DNA of 64,000 bases from Dryomyza anilis (Eukaryota; Arthropoda; Insecta; Diptera; Dryomyzidae): positions 66,293,389 to 66,357,388 of the forward strand of contig OX638135.1 in the NCBI GenBank assembly GCA_951804985.1, given 5' to 3'. The notes beneath the pieces were generated by a model. It was not told the origin of the DNA, searched no databases, and saw only the letters and a program-made list of their open reading frames with translations. The translations under genes and the position numbers were made by a program. Each line of letters opens with the position of its first letter. The stretch's first letter is position 1. Shown here piece by piece: positions 34,218-45,420 of this stretch.

Positions 34218-36068
34218 CTAATCACTCAAATTTCCTTTGAACAACATGCGACACAATTCGCCACCACCAGCTTCCTCGCATAGCAGCAATTGACGCGATC
34301 GTTCCTCGCTCTTTTTGACATTGCCCATGACGCGGCGAGTGCGCGTCTCAAGCCAGGCGACAGAATTATCGGCGCCGCTAGCCATAGTAATATCCTCTGC
34401 GGCGTTTGGATTTCTGGATTGATGTTGCTGCTTTGGTGATTTTTGATCTCGGTTTTGATCTAACGTGTCGTTAACGGCAAGTTGGGAATGCAAGCCGATA
34501 TCATCCTCAATTGCTGCAAAAGGTAACAACACGGGCCAGTGAATGGTCTCGCTAGTTATTGGCATCTTATGCCTGACGGACGTTAATTTATTTATGTGAT
34601 TGTTGAATGAGTTGCTGCTGCTGTTTGTGCTCTTAGTGTCTGTGTTTTTCGTTCTCTTCGTTGTTACTGTGGTGTCAACCGCATCATCTTTATTAAACAA
34701 TTCCTCAGTCGACAAATTTGAGACAATTTCGCGGCTGGTACTATACAAGTTACTATCAATATTGAAATAAATTTTCTGCTGCAGTTTAACGCTTCGATCA
34801 GTTGGTGTTGCTGCTGCTCCTAGTAATACCGTCATAAAATGACGCTGCTTCGGCTGCAACTTCTTTCGGATGTTGTTTTGCTTATTATGCAACTGCTTGC
34901 GCAACTTTTGTTTCTGCTTTAGTTTACTGATGGCAGCAATGTTGTCGCGCCATAAAGGAAAATTGATTCGCTTGCGCATACCAACAGCCGTTTCGAAGTC
35001 GTAATCATCATCGCTGTCATCGCTGTCATCATCGTAGTCACCACTGCCGCTGCCAGCATGAATTCCATCAACATCTAAATCGAAATTGTTGCTAACGACA
35101 CTGTTCGCACTTGTAACTTGCTTAGCTGTATTGACCATCACAACGTTTTTGTTGTTATCGCCACTCTTAATTTCTGTTATATTTAGAGGTTTCTGAAGTA
35201 CAAATAGCAGGTGCTGCTTGTGCTTATTATTACCGCGCGTATTGTAGCGCGACATCTTCTTGCTGCTACTACTTGTATTTAATGATTTCACCGTTGCAAA
35301 AGCTGCGTCTCTGTGCGACTCATCAAAGTCAACGCCATTCAAATAATTTTGGTTTTTGGTTATTTTAAGATGCGGAGATGTCTTGCTTTGCCGTTCGTAG
35401 TCGTCAATGTAAATTGTGTCGTAGTTTTCTCTGCTCGTTCCCAACTGAAGCTGATACTGTTCGGAAAATGCAGTTCTTTCCAATGGAAGCTGTAGCTCGC
35501 CCACTGATTCGGCATCTATATCTTTTTCGGTCAAAAAGTCTTCATCAGTAGCAGATACAGTCCTATCTAATACAACACTATCTGCAATTTCAACGCTATG
35601 TTTTAAAGCAATATGACGCAATTTTCCAAACGGTTCCTCCATCAACATGTTTACATTGGAATTGTTTGATTTAGCAGAGGCTGTTGGCGCTTGTATGCTC
35701 TGCTGCTGACGTGTAAGACTGCCGTTTCGTTGCTGTGTTTGATGTTGCTGCTTTCTGCTGCTGGATACGTAACGTTGCTGGTCGAACGCATTAATAGGAA
35801 ATGAATGATTCATGTGTGTTTTGTAGTTGCTACGATATTGCAGTATTTGCTGGCGTTGCTCGTTGTTACCGTACACTATGTCTTTGTCATATATGTAGTT
35901 TGACGATGATTCTAAATCATGGGCGCCTGTACCACCTGTTAACAGCAACGGTGTGCGATTAGCATTAAAGAGATAGATTAGAAAAATAGCTCCCAAAGCT
36001 GTCAGTGTGAGTATAAAGCAAAGCACTATAGTCGCCAGATAACGCTGTGGAAATTTCGGATAAATCAT
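34218..36068 (-). CDS. Unidentified signal-anchored membrane protein (616 codons)
   Basis: A single open frame from an ATG at 36068-36066. A ten-residue tail (MIYPKFPQRY) precedes a hydrophobic helix (residues about 11-34) and a long polar region with Q-, N- and S-rich stretches, an acidic DDDSDDSDDDYD block (about residue 350) and a basic KLKQKQKLRKQL segment after it. Topology is that of a type II membrane protein; there is no second helix. Near the C-terminus lies LLCEEAGGGELCRMLFKG with two cysteines. The N-terminal anchor plus stem-like region resembles Golgi transferases, but no catalytic domain is visible, so this may be the first large coding exon of a longer gene. Low-complexity content fits dipteran host genes. 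I do not recognise it. Confidence 0.75.
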   Translation of the reverse strand: MIYPKFPQRYLATIVLCFILTLTALGAIFLIYLFNANRTPLLLTGGTGAHDLESSSNYIYDKDIVYGNNEQRQQILQYRSNYKTHMNHSFPINAFDQQRYVSSSRKQQHQTQQRNGSLTRQQQSIQAPTASAKSNNSNVNMLMEEPFGKLRHIALKHSVEIADSVVLDRTVSATDEDFLTEKDIDAESVGELQLPLERTAFSEQYQLQLGTSRENYDTIYIDDYERQSKTSPHLKITKNQNYLNGVDFDESHRDAAFATVKSLNTSSSSKKMSRYNTRGNNKHKQHLLFVLQKPLNITEIKSGDNNKNVVMVNTAKQVTSANSVVSNNFDLDVDGIHAGSGSGDYDDDSDDSDDDYDFETAVGMRKRINFPLWRDNIAAISKLKQKQKLRKQLHNKQNNIRKKLQPKQRHFMTVLLGAAATPTDRSVKLQQKIYFNIDSNLYSTSREIVSNLSTEELFNKDDAVDTTVTTKRTKNTDTKSTNSSSNSFNNHINKLTSVRHKMPITSETIHWPVLLPFAAIEDDIGLHSQLAVNDTLDQNRDQKSPKQQHQSRNPNAAEDITMASGADNSVAWLETRTRRVMGNVKKSEERSRQLLLCEEAGGGELCRMLFKGNLSD

Positions 36069-36100
36069 CTCTTAACGTTTGTTGTCGTTGCGTTTTCGAA

Positions 36101-36115
36101 ACTACAATAAAAATA
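36101..36115 (-). other. Candidate 3' splice site in the 5' leader of the 616-codon gene
   Basis: On the minus strand TATTTTTATTGTAG ends at 36102, 33 bases before the ATG: a T-rich tract followed by AG, so a 5' UTR intron is likely. Confidence 0.5.
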
Positions 36116-36334
36116 TTGATGTTAGTTAATTAATTAATTTTGATATGAGGCAGACAAACAATGTGGGTAAATTATTAGGTTGATAATACAGTTTATTATG
36201 AGAATATATTTTAAAAGGTATACACCCAAACAGACAAACGATGTCCAAAACATATTTTTATGTTAACTTTTAAACGTTTTAAAGTTATCCTCTAGGCAAC
36301 CGATAAAATAATTTAAATACAGCTTTTAGTCAAC

Positions 36335-36546
36335 TGTTATATTTTAATTTAGTGGAATTAATATATTTGGAAATAACGACAGAAACTTTTAAAAATGAAC
36401 GTGTGCTTTATTCAAGTACAAATTTCAGAGTGTCAATAAAATAACTTTCATTTAATGAGAAACTGATATTTTAAAAAACTATTGAATATAAAACAAAGTA
36501 TTATGAACAAGTATAAAATGTTAAAGTAATGTTGTATATATCAATA
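36335..36546 (-). repeat. 3' LTR of the Copia element
   Basis: Nearly identical to 44034-44244, with a few substitutions and one-base indels. On the minus strand a purine-rich GAGGAG tract lies just before it (about 36549-36556). Confidence 0.88.
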
Positions 36547-36569
36547 CGACTCCTCAACATTAGTTAACC

Positions 36570-36843
36570 AAAGATTTCATTCCCATCGTAGTTATGCAAA
36601 GTTCGTGCTTTATTTTTGCTAATGGTTCTGTTAGCACATGTGCAGGCATTTCGATAGTTGGAATGTATTTGCCTTCTACAATTTGATTCTCAAAAGCATC
36701 GCGAATGAAGTGATATCAGTAATGTATGTGCTTAGTTCTAGAATGGTGTCCACCAAACTTCGCCGTATGCTGAGCGCTTTCTGAGTCACAATAAATAATA
36801 GTTTGTGTTTGAGAATTGTATCCTAGATCTTCCAAGAGGTACC
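36570..36843 (-). pseudogene. Copia RNase H C-terminal fragment
   Basis: Minus strand reads YLLEDLGYNSQTQTIIYCDS, then SRTKHIHY.YHFIRDAFENQ and EYIPT-like GKYIPTIEMPAHVLTEPL, the end of Copia pol. About 35 residues normally lying between this and the FILSGSG end at 40306 are missing, so the LINE insertion removed some target DNA. Confidence 0.75.
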
Positions 36844-36844
36844 T

Positions 36845-38289
36845 TCTTAGGTACCTTCAGGGGCCTTGCTATTTTTATCCGAAGTGACGTTGCGTATCAA
36901 CTGCAGCAACAATATAGTGTGTCGGATAGCGAATTTAATACTATTTGGGTAAAATTCAAACACACATCATGCACTTGTGCTTTCTTTATAGGAGTCCGAA
37001 TTTAAATAGGGTTTCCACCTGTAATAAGCTGAATGCCTTATCTGATTTGATCTCAAATATATTGGAGCAATTTCCAGGCAGTGAAATTGTTGTTGCCGGC
37101 GATCTTAATGTGCACAACGCCACTTGGTTGAGCCACTCGGGTCTATCAACACAGAAGGGTTGTTATGTTGAGCTTTTTGCCGAGTGCAACCAACTCACTC
37201 AAATGGTGAAGGAGCCGACGTATATTCCACGCGTCGGCGGGCAAAGCCCAAAAGTACTAGACCTTTTACTGACTTCACATCATGAAAAATATGATCTAAA
37301 AGTCCTTGCACCTCTTGGTAATTCCGACCACTGTACTGTATCCGCTGAGTTTTCGTATTCTAGTTTACGCGCCTCTTCGATTAAAGCCCCGAAGAGGGAT
37401 GTATGGCTTTACGAAAAAGCAAATTGGGTTGCGTTAAATGATTTTTTTCGCAACTTTAATTGGAAATTGTGTTTCGCTAACAGAGACATAAATGCTGCGG
37501 CTTTAATGGTACAAAATATTATTTTATTAGGTATGCGATCCTTCATACCTTCTAAAAAAATTAGCATTAAACCTAAGGACCACTCTTGGTTTAATGAGAC
37601 TTGCAGGATTGCAGTCAGGTCGAAAGAGGAAGCCTTTCAGACTTGGCGTTCTAACAAGAATGCTGATACTGTAAGACTTCGTATACAGGCTAGGAATCGC
37701 TGTAATGCCGTGATCTCGCGCGAAAAGTTTCTTCACGAACAAAACGCGCGCAAAAAGGTCCTACTCTATCACAGGGGTAGTAAAAATGTATTTGCCCATG
37801 TGTTGAAGAAGTGCGCGTCAACGCTGGCTTGTCCGTTGCGTAACCTTTTCAACATCTCTTACACGACAGGAGTTTTTCCATCTTGTTGGAAGGTTGCCAA
37901 TGTCCAGCCAGTTCCGAAAAAGGGCGAGGCCACGAACCCTGCCAATTACCGACCCACTGCAATATGCTCTGCACTCTCCAAGGTAATGGAGAGCGTAATT
38001 AACTTCCACTTTGTGAACTATCTAGAGCACAACGAATTGCTCAGTGACCGACAATACGGTTTTCGTAGGACCAGATCCACAGGTGACTTGATGGCGGTCC
38101 TCTCCGAAAAGTGGAATAATTGTGTTCACCTTTTCGGGGAGAGCAAGGCTGTTGCTCTTGATATCTCCAAGGATTTTGATAGAGTGTGGCATAAAGCCCT
38201 CGTTTCAAAACTAATTGCATATGGTGTCGGTGAATCTTTTACTCGATGGATATCGAGTTTTCTCCAGGGTCGTTCAATACCAGTTGCGA
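36845..38289 (+). pseudogene. CR1/jockey-like LINE: endonuclease and N-terminal RT
   Basis: After a frameshift near 36980 a long frame gives VVAGDLNVHNATWL, NSDHCTVSAEF (the terminal SDH motif of the endonuclease), DHSWFNETC, NYRPTAICSALSKVMESVI, YGFRRTRSTGDLMAVL and LDISKDFDRVWHKAL, i.e. RT up to the first catalytic Asp. It ends GRSIPVAI at the start of the next insertion. Confidence 0.82.
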
Positions 38290-39845
38290 TTTTTTTTTTT
38301 TTAATGTGGGATAAAAAGTAGAGCCACAGCACTCAGACAGGGTTATATCCATTGTGCTGTGACCCAGTTCCCTGGTTTTTAATGATACTTCTTACATTCA
38401 TTATTGAATCTAAGAATCTAAACTATTGTGTGATAGAGAGTGAAGCTGATCCTCTCTCATCACGTCTGTGCCAAAGATCTGCCTTCTAATTCTAGAAAAT
38501 GCTGGACAGTCACAGAGATAGTGCTCTGTGGTGCCAGTTTCTTCGTAGCAGGCAGAACATAAGGCGCTTTCGGCCAGGCCGATTGCGTTCATGTGTTTTT
38601 CACATGCGTTGTGTCCCGTTAGAAGTCCCGTCAGTTTTCTGCACTCCTTTCTACTTAAGGAAAGTAGAAACGAGGCCGATCTTTTGGTTAACGTCGGTGT
38701 CATGAGCTTGGAGAATCTGCATTTCGTCTCATTCAGCCATCTGCTCTTGTGTGCAGAGGCGACCCAAGAGTTGATGACGAATTTTCCCATAGATGCAGTT
38801 AGTCCACAGGTTCTGGTCCAAATGGATTATCCTCAGATCCAGCACGTGCTAGTTCGTCAGATGTTTCATTGCCCGAAACTCCTTTATGGCCCGGCACCCA
38901 AATCAGTTTCAGTGTATTGTATTTACCAACACAATTGAGACGTGATCTGCATTGACGTACAATTTTGGATGTGATGACCTGGTTGTTCAAAGCCATAAGA
39001 GCAGCCTGACTATCGCTGCAAAGTGAGCTCTGTTCTGCCATCTATTATCCGCAATGTAGTCCATAGCCATAAGTATCGCATAGACTTCGGCTTGTAATAC
39101 CGAGGCATTGTCGCCTAAGGCGAAGTGAAGTCTGCGGTCATCCGGTTCCACAAACACTCCAGCACCAGATCTCTGATCTGTTCTAAAGCCGTCTGTGAAA
39201 ATGCGGCCTGACCCTCTATCTGGCTCACAGTCAGGCGTTAGCCAGTCTTGAATGTCAGGTTGGCAGACCTCAAAATTTCGTCATAGTAATATTTCTGTTA
39301 TCATTGCATCAGAGGGCATCTCCAGTAGACAGGTGTCTAATGGAGTGTCAAGTGCAATGTCAGAGATATTCCAAGGAACATTAAACCAGAAACCACGTCG
39401 TTTTAGTCTCCAGCAGCCTTTCATGGCTTCGACTCTGATGAAGATGTCAAGTGGTGGTAGGTTTAAGATTGCATTCAGTGCTGGTGTAGTGGGAAAGGCA
39501 CCCGTAACACCCAGACACACGGTTCTCTGAATCTTGGCAAGACTAGTTGTCACGCATTTTCACGACAGCTTGTTCCACCAGACTACCGATGCATATGATA
39601 TCATCGGTCTTATCATTGACGTGTAAATCCATAAGGTTTTGCACGGCGATAGTCCCCATGTCTTCCCAAAAATTCCTCTGCATTGCCAGAAGGCATTCAA
39701 TGCTCGCGGAATTTTATTTTCAACATGTTTTGTCCAAAGTAGTTTACTATCTAGAGTTAAGCCCAGATATTTTACTTCGTTAGACAGAGGAATAGTGACA
39801 TCCTTAAGTACTGGTAGAGATAATCCTGTCATTATTCTTTTCCTA
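38290..39845 (-). mobile_element. LOA/I-like LINE 3' part, nested in the CR1/jockey-like LINE
   Basis: Minus strand; its tail is the run of 13 T at 38290-38302. 5'-truncated inside the RT thumb. The presence of an RNase H domain after the RT points to the LOA or I clade. It is the third level of nesting (Copia, then CR1/jockey-like, then this). Confidence 0.8.
38410..39832 (-). pseudogene. LOA/I-like LINE: RT thumb, RNase H, C-terminus
   Basis: Segments: EVKYLGLTLDSKLLWTKHV and FGKTWGLSPCKTLWIYTSMI (39832-39560), TPALNAILNLPPLDIFIRVE (39553-39281), RNase H with CSDSQAALMAL and LIWVPGHKGVSGNETSDELA (39041-38799), and a Cys/His-rich tail SALCSACYEETGTTEHYLCD (38600-38500). Breaks between segments. 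Confidence 0.8.
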
Positions 39846-39849
39846 GTGT

Positions 39850-40209
39850 AGATTTAATAGGGGATGAATATATTTCATCTTTTATTGGTTCTCTTGAGCA
39901 CCGAAGGACCGTAGGGTGTGTAAGCCTGTTATATAGGTATTACAAAGGTAAGTGTTCGAAGGAAATACATGGTCTGATTCTACCAGGTCGTGTGTCCTCT
40001 CGTTCTACTCGGGCATCGAACCAAGCCCACCCCTTCGTAGTTCACTCGGCTCTCAATAGAACCACGCATTACCGAGAGAATTCGTTCTTCAGTCGCACGA
40101 TACGTTTGTGGAACAATCTCCCTGCGTCTGTTTTTCCCGACATTTTTGATATTGGCAAGTTCAAAACAAACATTCACCGACACTACTCCATCTTTCCCCC
40201 CTCCATTTA
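39850..40209 (+). pseudogene. CR1/jockey-like LINE: C-terminus
   Basis: Reads LEHRRTVGCVSLFYRYYKGK, HPFVVHSALNRTTHYRENSF and RTIRLWNNLPASVFPD to a stop at 40207-40209. These words are the usual C-terminal end of jockey/CR1-group ORF2 and match the orientation of the upstream part. Confidence 0.78.
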
Positions 40210-40305
40210 ACCTATCATCCCTTCTTACGATCAACACTGTGCATTGCATGAATAGGGGGCATCCCCTGAGCGTTGGTTAATTTGTAAAAAAAAAAAAAAA
40301 AAAAT

Positions 40306-43075
40306 CCTGATCCAGATAGTATAAAACAAAATCTTGTTTGTGACTTCCGATCGTTAGTATCTTGAGCCCAATTTGCATCAACATATGCATCAACATGAGA
40401 GGTTTTCCTGTTTTGTGAAAAGTAAGTTTGAAATCTTGTGTTGCTTTTAGATATTTAACAAGTTGTAACGCTGCATTCCAATGTTGCTTTCTTGGATCTT
40501 GGCAAAACTGCGACAACATGTTAACGCTGCAGCATATGTCTGGTCTACTAAAAACTGCCAAATGGAGCAAAGACCCAATGATTTCTTGGTACTTGGTCTT
40601 ATCTATTTGTTCCGCTTCCCCTGAAATTGTTATTATATTTTGTTATTCAATTTTTGATTTATCCTGGCTGTGATTTTTAAAATTAATTTCTAGTCCTATA
40701 CAGTTTTGTGGTTCCTTCATGTCTCTTATATCAAAGTACTTTTGCAATTCCTTTATAACATTTTCAGTTAAGTACTTGTTATTGGATGCAATAATTATGT
40801 CGTCCACATACAAAGCTATGATTATAATATGTTTAGCAGTATGTTGTGAGTAAACACATTGATCATATTTTGATTGTTTTAAACCAACCTTTTTAATTAC
40901 TGTATCAATCAATCATCTTAAACCATTGACGGCCTGCTTGTTTCAATCCATATATTGCTTTCAGTAATTTACATACTTTGTCCTTAGTGGCCTCTTCTTT
41001 ATAACCTTCAGGTTGCTTCATATAAATGTCTTTTTGTAAGTCTCCATTAAGAAATTCCGTTGAAACATCTAATTGACGCAACTTTAAATGATGCTCTACT
41101 GCTAATGCATATAGAAGACGGATAGAACTTTTTCTAACGACTGGAGCAAACGTGTCCATGTAATTGCGAGTATCCATTCGCAAAGAGTCTCGCTTAGCGT
41201 TTTTCTATTGTGCCATCAGGTTTGTATTTCGTCTTTAGTACCCACTTGCAACCGATAACTGTTCTACATTCAGGTAAGTCGACTAATTCCCACGTTTGGT
41301 TTTTAACTAACGAGTTGTATTCGCTATCTAATGCTCGCATCCACTCTTCACTATGAGGAGATTTTATAATTTCTCTAAGGTTCCTTGGGTCTATAGCGTT
41401 GTCTGAAACTGCACTTTTTGCAGCTTCTTGTCCCTTTGAAAAAGTCCACGATATTAACCTTTGTTTTATTGAATTAAAAGGAGGTTCTGTTGGCTGTTGT
41501 AATCAGCTAGAAATGTTATTTGTTTCTTCGTCAACTATATCTTCAGAGCTCTCGACATATATTTCGTCGTCGGATTCTACTAAGCCTTGGTCTATCTGTG
41601 TTGTTTGTTCTAGAGGAGATGCCAAAATATCTGTACAATTTTCTAAAGTGTGTTCTTCTTCGATGCTTATATTTTCTTCTATTCTTCTTTTAATATCGAA
41701 CTCATAAAATCCATTATTCTCATCATTTATTTCGTCGCATCCTGTATCAAATCTTTCTTCTAAAAATTTTACATCACGACTTTTTACGATGCTGCAAGTA
41801 CCACGCTTCCACAAGCGATAAGCTTTCGATTCTTCTGAATATCCCACAAGCACATACTCGTTACTTCTAGCATCCCATTTAGATTTTCCCGGTTTTTTAT
41901 TAAGTACAAACGATCTACATCCTATTTGTCTTAAATGCTTTACTACTGGGACTTTACCAGACCACATTTCTTCTGGTGTTTTATTCTGGTTTAGATTAGT
42001 CGGACAGCGATTTCTAATGTACGTTGCTGTATGAATAAGTTCAGCCCATAGAAATTTTGGTAATTTAGACTCTATCATCATGCATCTAGCCATTTCTACC
42101 AGGGTCCTGTTCATTCTTTCAGCAACTCCGTTTTGTTGCGGTGTATATTCTACAGTAAGCAAGCTGCCGTTTGATTCCGCATGATTTTAGATAATCGTTA
42201 AATTCTCGACAAACTAATTCTGTGGCGTTATCTGAACGCAATGATTTTATACGTTTACCTGTTTGCAGTTCCACTTCCTTTTTAAAGTCCTTGAATGTGT
42301 TTAAATATTCGTTCTTGCTGTAAGAATCGAATGAAAACTTGCCTTGTATAGTCATCGATAAAGATCGCAAAGTATAAATTTCTTTGCAAAGATTCGACTC
42401 TCATTGGGCCACACAAATCAGTGTGCACCAGGTTCAAGATTTCCGTGGAGGATTTATCTTTTTTGTAGCAAAAAGGTTCTTTGGTTTGTTTTCCCCGTAT
42501 ACATGTGACACAGTCAAGTTTTTTACTTTGGAATTTGGGTAATCCTATAACCATATTTTGCGATTTTAGTTTCTGTAAGTGAGTTGAGTTGAGGTGACCA
42601 TAGCGCTTATGCCACAACTCGAACTCTTCAAACATGATTTCTCTAGATTCTCTACAATGTTCGTAAATCGATTTATAGGACTTTAGCAAATATAAACAAT
42701 TTGTCTTTGTAGCTTCTAGTCAAATTTCGCCCTCTTTTGAAATTATAGCCTTTTCGTTTTACATTATAACCTGACAATCGTTGTCTGTAGCTTTAACTGT
42801 AGATATGAGATTACACTGTAAATCGGGTATGTATAATGTTTTGAATAGACAAATTTGCTTGTTCTGTTTATCCACTATCTAATTAAGTTGAACTGTACCT
42901 ATTCCTCTCACATCAAGCTCTTTGTCATCTGCTAAACGAACTTTACCAGTGTATGATTTGCCAATATCAATAAACTGCGATAATGAGTAACACATGTGTG
43001 ATGTAGCGCCACTATCAACACACCATACATCCCACTTTGCATCTGATCTGTCGAATTCTTTGCCTAAATTGCAGT
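40306..43075 (-). pseudogene. Copia pol: protease, integrase, RT, start of RNase H
   Basis: Protease active site VDSGATSHM near 42995; GAG-pre-integrase with WHKRYGHLN and CVTCIRGKQ (42490-42610); integrase core HTDLCGPM, SLRSDNATE and QNGVAERMNRT (42090-42420) spread over two frames; RT with TFAPVVRKSSIRLL, LDVSTEFLNGDL and an intact YVDD near 40800; then LHLAVFSRPDICCSVNMLS and FILSGSG, where the LINE insertion cuts it. Stops occur in the protease-integrase linker near 42720-42890. Confidence 0.85.
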
Positions 43076-43077
43076 TT

Positions 43078-43912
43078 TCAGTGGTAACAATGAGCAGCTT
43101 TATGTACGTAATTTGAGTGTTCTTTCTTCGGGTTTTGTGATTTGCAATGTTTAGCTATGTGTCCCTTTTTCCCACATTTATAGCACTCATAAGAAAAATG
43201 TTTGTTTGACATACCCTTTGCGTTGTTACTACCATTTTTGTAATGTTTGTAAAATTTGTCGACTTTCAACGCGTTGTCCTTTTCTTCATCTCTCGTTTCT
43301 TGTTCAGCTTTATCGCCAATTTTTAAAAGTCTGGAACTAAAAGTCTGGAAGTCTGGAACGATCGTCGGAAATTCGTTTGAGGTATCAAACGCTGCTCGTA
43401 TTTCTTTATACTTTATAGGTAACCCATCTAGTAAAAGGACTGTTAATAAATCATCATCTAAACTTATATCCAACTCAGTTAAGCTTGAAACACATATATC
43501 AAACTCAATTAGATACTGCGAAATGGATTGTCCTTCGCTCATTTTCATATTCAACAACTTACGGTACATTTCCGCCTTGCGTCGTGTTGTTTTCCGATCA
43601 TATGTTTCTTGCAGATCTGACCAAATCTCGTGCGAAGTTTTGATGTGCCTTACCATTCTTACAATGCTGGCTTCTATAGCAATTATGATTTCTGCCCTTG
43701 CATCCATATCTTTGTCATCAAACGCTAGCTTCCTTGTCCATGCGATGTTGAGGTTCTGTGACTGACTCTGAAATCCCACGTACTTCCGTTCTGGATTCTT
43801 CTCCACGCACCATTCGCAATAGTCTGTTTTTATGCAGAATCGCTTCCATTTGTGGCTTCTAAGTGCAGTAATTATTTCCATTGAGTAATGGAAATCGTCC
43901 TGTGACTGCCAT
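43078..43912 (-). pseudogene. Copia gag
   Basis: The canonical start is the ATG at 43912 (MAVTGRFPLLNGNNYCT), followed by a stop in place of an expected Trp and a frameshift into the main frame, which carries the capsid-like region (IWSDLQETYDR, KMSEGQSISQYL, LLLDGLPIKY) and one nucleocapsid knuckle CYKCGKKGHIAKHC (43140-43190). The main frame also begins with an ATG at 43881, but its first 30 residues do not look like Copia Gag. Confidence 0.8.
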
Positions 43913-44018
43913 CTCCTTATGTTTCTGCATTTCGTTTCTGCTTGAATTGCTCAACTTCCGGTTTAAATTTTTCGTTCAAAATTATATATTTAACACTACC
44001 ACGCTCCCGATGTTATGG

Positions 44019-44033
44019 CCTGGGCCCATAACC
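44019..44033 (-). other. Primer-binding site, internal initiator tRNA type
   Basis: GGTTATGGGCCCAGG on the minus strand directly follows the 5' LTR. Drosophila copia uses a half-molecule of initiator tRNA-Met and carries essentially this word. Confidence 0.8.
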
Positions 44034-44244
44034 TGTTATATTTTAATTTAGTGGAATTAATATATTTGGAAATAACGACAGAAACTTTTAAAAATGAACG
44101 TGTGTTTTATTCAAGTACAAATTTCAGAGTGTCAATAAAATAATTTTCATTTGATGAGAAACTGATATTTTAAAAAACTATTGAATATAAAACAAAGTAT
44201 TATGAACAAGTATCAAATGTTAAAGTAATGTTGTATATATAATA
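44034..44244 (-). repeat. 5' LTR of the Copia element
   Basis: Partner of 36335-36546. The TCAAC duplication follows at 44245-44249. Confidence 0.88.
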
Positions 44245-44249
44245 TCAAC

Positions 44250-44810
44250 CCTATAACTGCCAATACTTATGTAAATTATGACAACAAATGGTTATCTATG
44301 TATAATGTTTTCATTCGATTATTTATTGTTCCAAAAATTGATGGAAGTAATCGAAATGACAAACTAATCCAAATCAAATAAATATAAAGAAAAAATAAAA
44401 ATAGACAACAATGAAAAAACAAAAGCTATGTATTTTAAACACTGTTTGTCACTGTCACGGCGTCCTGAGACACCTCGACGACATAAATTTTACACGTAGT
44501 AGAGTAGATGCCGCCTGCAGTAACTTCCGAACTGCATCTCGTAAAATTCCACAGCGTACAATTAGACAGAGTGTAGCTTGTATCCAGCCCACAAATATTA
44601 TTAATTTCATGGATTCGATTTTGTAGCGATTAATAGACGCGATTTACTCGTTGCGGATATCACTATTATTATAATAGTAAATGTTAAATAGTACAAGGAC
44701 AAAAGTCCACACAAAAAACGCTAACAGCAAAAAGTATGACGATGCAAAAAAGGAATGCTTTGAAGTTCAGAAGTGCCACTATGAGGGTATTATCCCGATT
44801 TGTTTACTTT
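44250..44810. other. AT-rich non-coding stretch
   Basis: No supported gene; a short frame at 44411-44626 has no recognisable features. Confidence 0.5.
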
Positions 44811-44814
44811 AAAA

Positions 44815-45420
44815 AGTTACCAGGCTTTCTGCCCAGGTGGGAATTTCCAGGCTGCAACAAAAGTGCCGGGCTTGTTACAAGCTTGACTCCAAGGCTTGGT
44901 ATATCGGGCCAGACACAAGGCTAGCACAATCGTTAGTCACAGACACTAGGCACAGGACTGGCATTGGACATTCTAGATTTCAAACAAGCCTCATTAGTTT
45001 AGATTAGACACAAGCCTGGGACAAGCGTCACTCCCAGACTTTACACAAGCCTTGTTAGTTTACGTTAGACACAAGCCTGGCACAATCGCTACTCATAGAT
45101 TTCACACAGGCCTTGATATACCAAGCTAGGCACAGGACTGGCAGATTTTAAACACGCTTCATTAGTTTAGATTAGACACAAGCCATGGACAACCGTCACT
45201 CCCAGGCTTTACACAGGGCTTGTTAGTTTAGGTTAGACACAAGCCTGGCACAATCGACACTCACAGACTCCACACAGGCCTTGATATACCAAACTTGGAA
45301 CAGGACTGGCACATTTGTCATTCCCCGATTTTAAACACGTCTTGTTAGTTTATGTTGGACACAAGTCTGGTAAAATTTTCATTCTCGGACTCCACATAGG
45401 CCTTTACCAATATTGACACA
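44815..45420 (+). repeat. 61-bp satellite with A-B-C higher-order structure
   Basis: Clean monomers: A 44994-45054, B 45055-45115, C 45116-45161 (shortened), A 45162-45222, B 45223-45283, C 45284-45344, A 45345-45405. A and B begin TTAGTTTA.(G/A)TTAGACACAAGCC, C begins ATATACCAA. Same-letter monomers are more alike than neighbours, so the unit of amplification is a trimer of about 183 bp. 44815-44993 holds more diverged monomers. Confidence 0.8.

Larger units (their letters stand above)
36845..40305 (+). mobile_element. CR1/jockey-like LINE nested in Copia, itself interrupted
   Basis: Plus-strand, 5'-truncated: starts inside the endonuclease (GLAIFIRSDVAYQLQQQ) and ends with 19 A (40287-40305). 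The single ORF is cut at 38290 by another LINE in the opposite orientation and resumes near 39850. Around 300 residues of the RT, including the catalytic box, are missing at that junction. Confidence 0.82.
36335..44244 (-). mobile_element. Ty1/Copia LTR retrotransposon, interrupted by nested LINEs
   Basis: LTRs of 212 bp (36335-36546) and 211 bp (44034-44244) start TGTTATATTTTAATTTAGTGG on the plus strand; TCAAC is duplicated outside (36330-36334 and 44245-44249). The minus strand reads gag, protease, integrase, RT, RNase H, the Ty1/Copia order. The primer-binding site is of the internal initiator-tRNA type. Two LINEs, one inside the other, sit in the RNase H domain. Frameshifts are numerous. 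Confidence 0.92.

Noticed and set aside
43256..43765. 169-codon plus-strand frame
   Set aside because: Antisense shadow of Copia gag.
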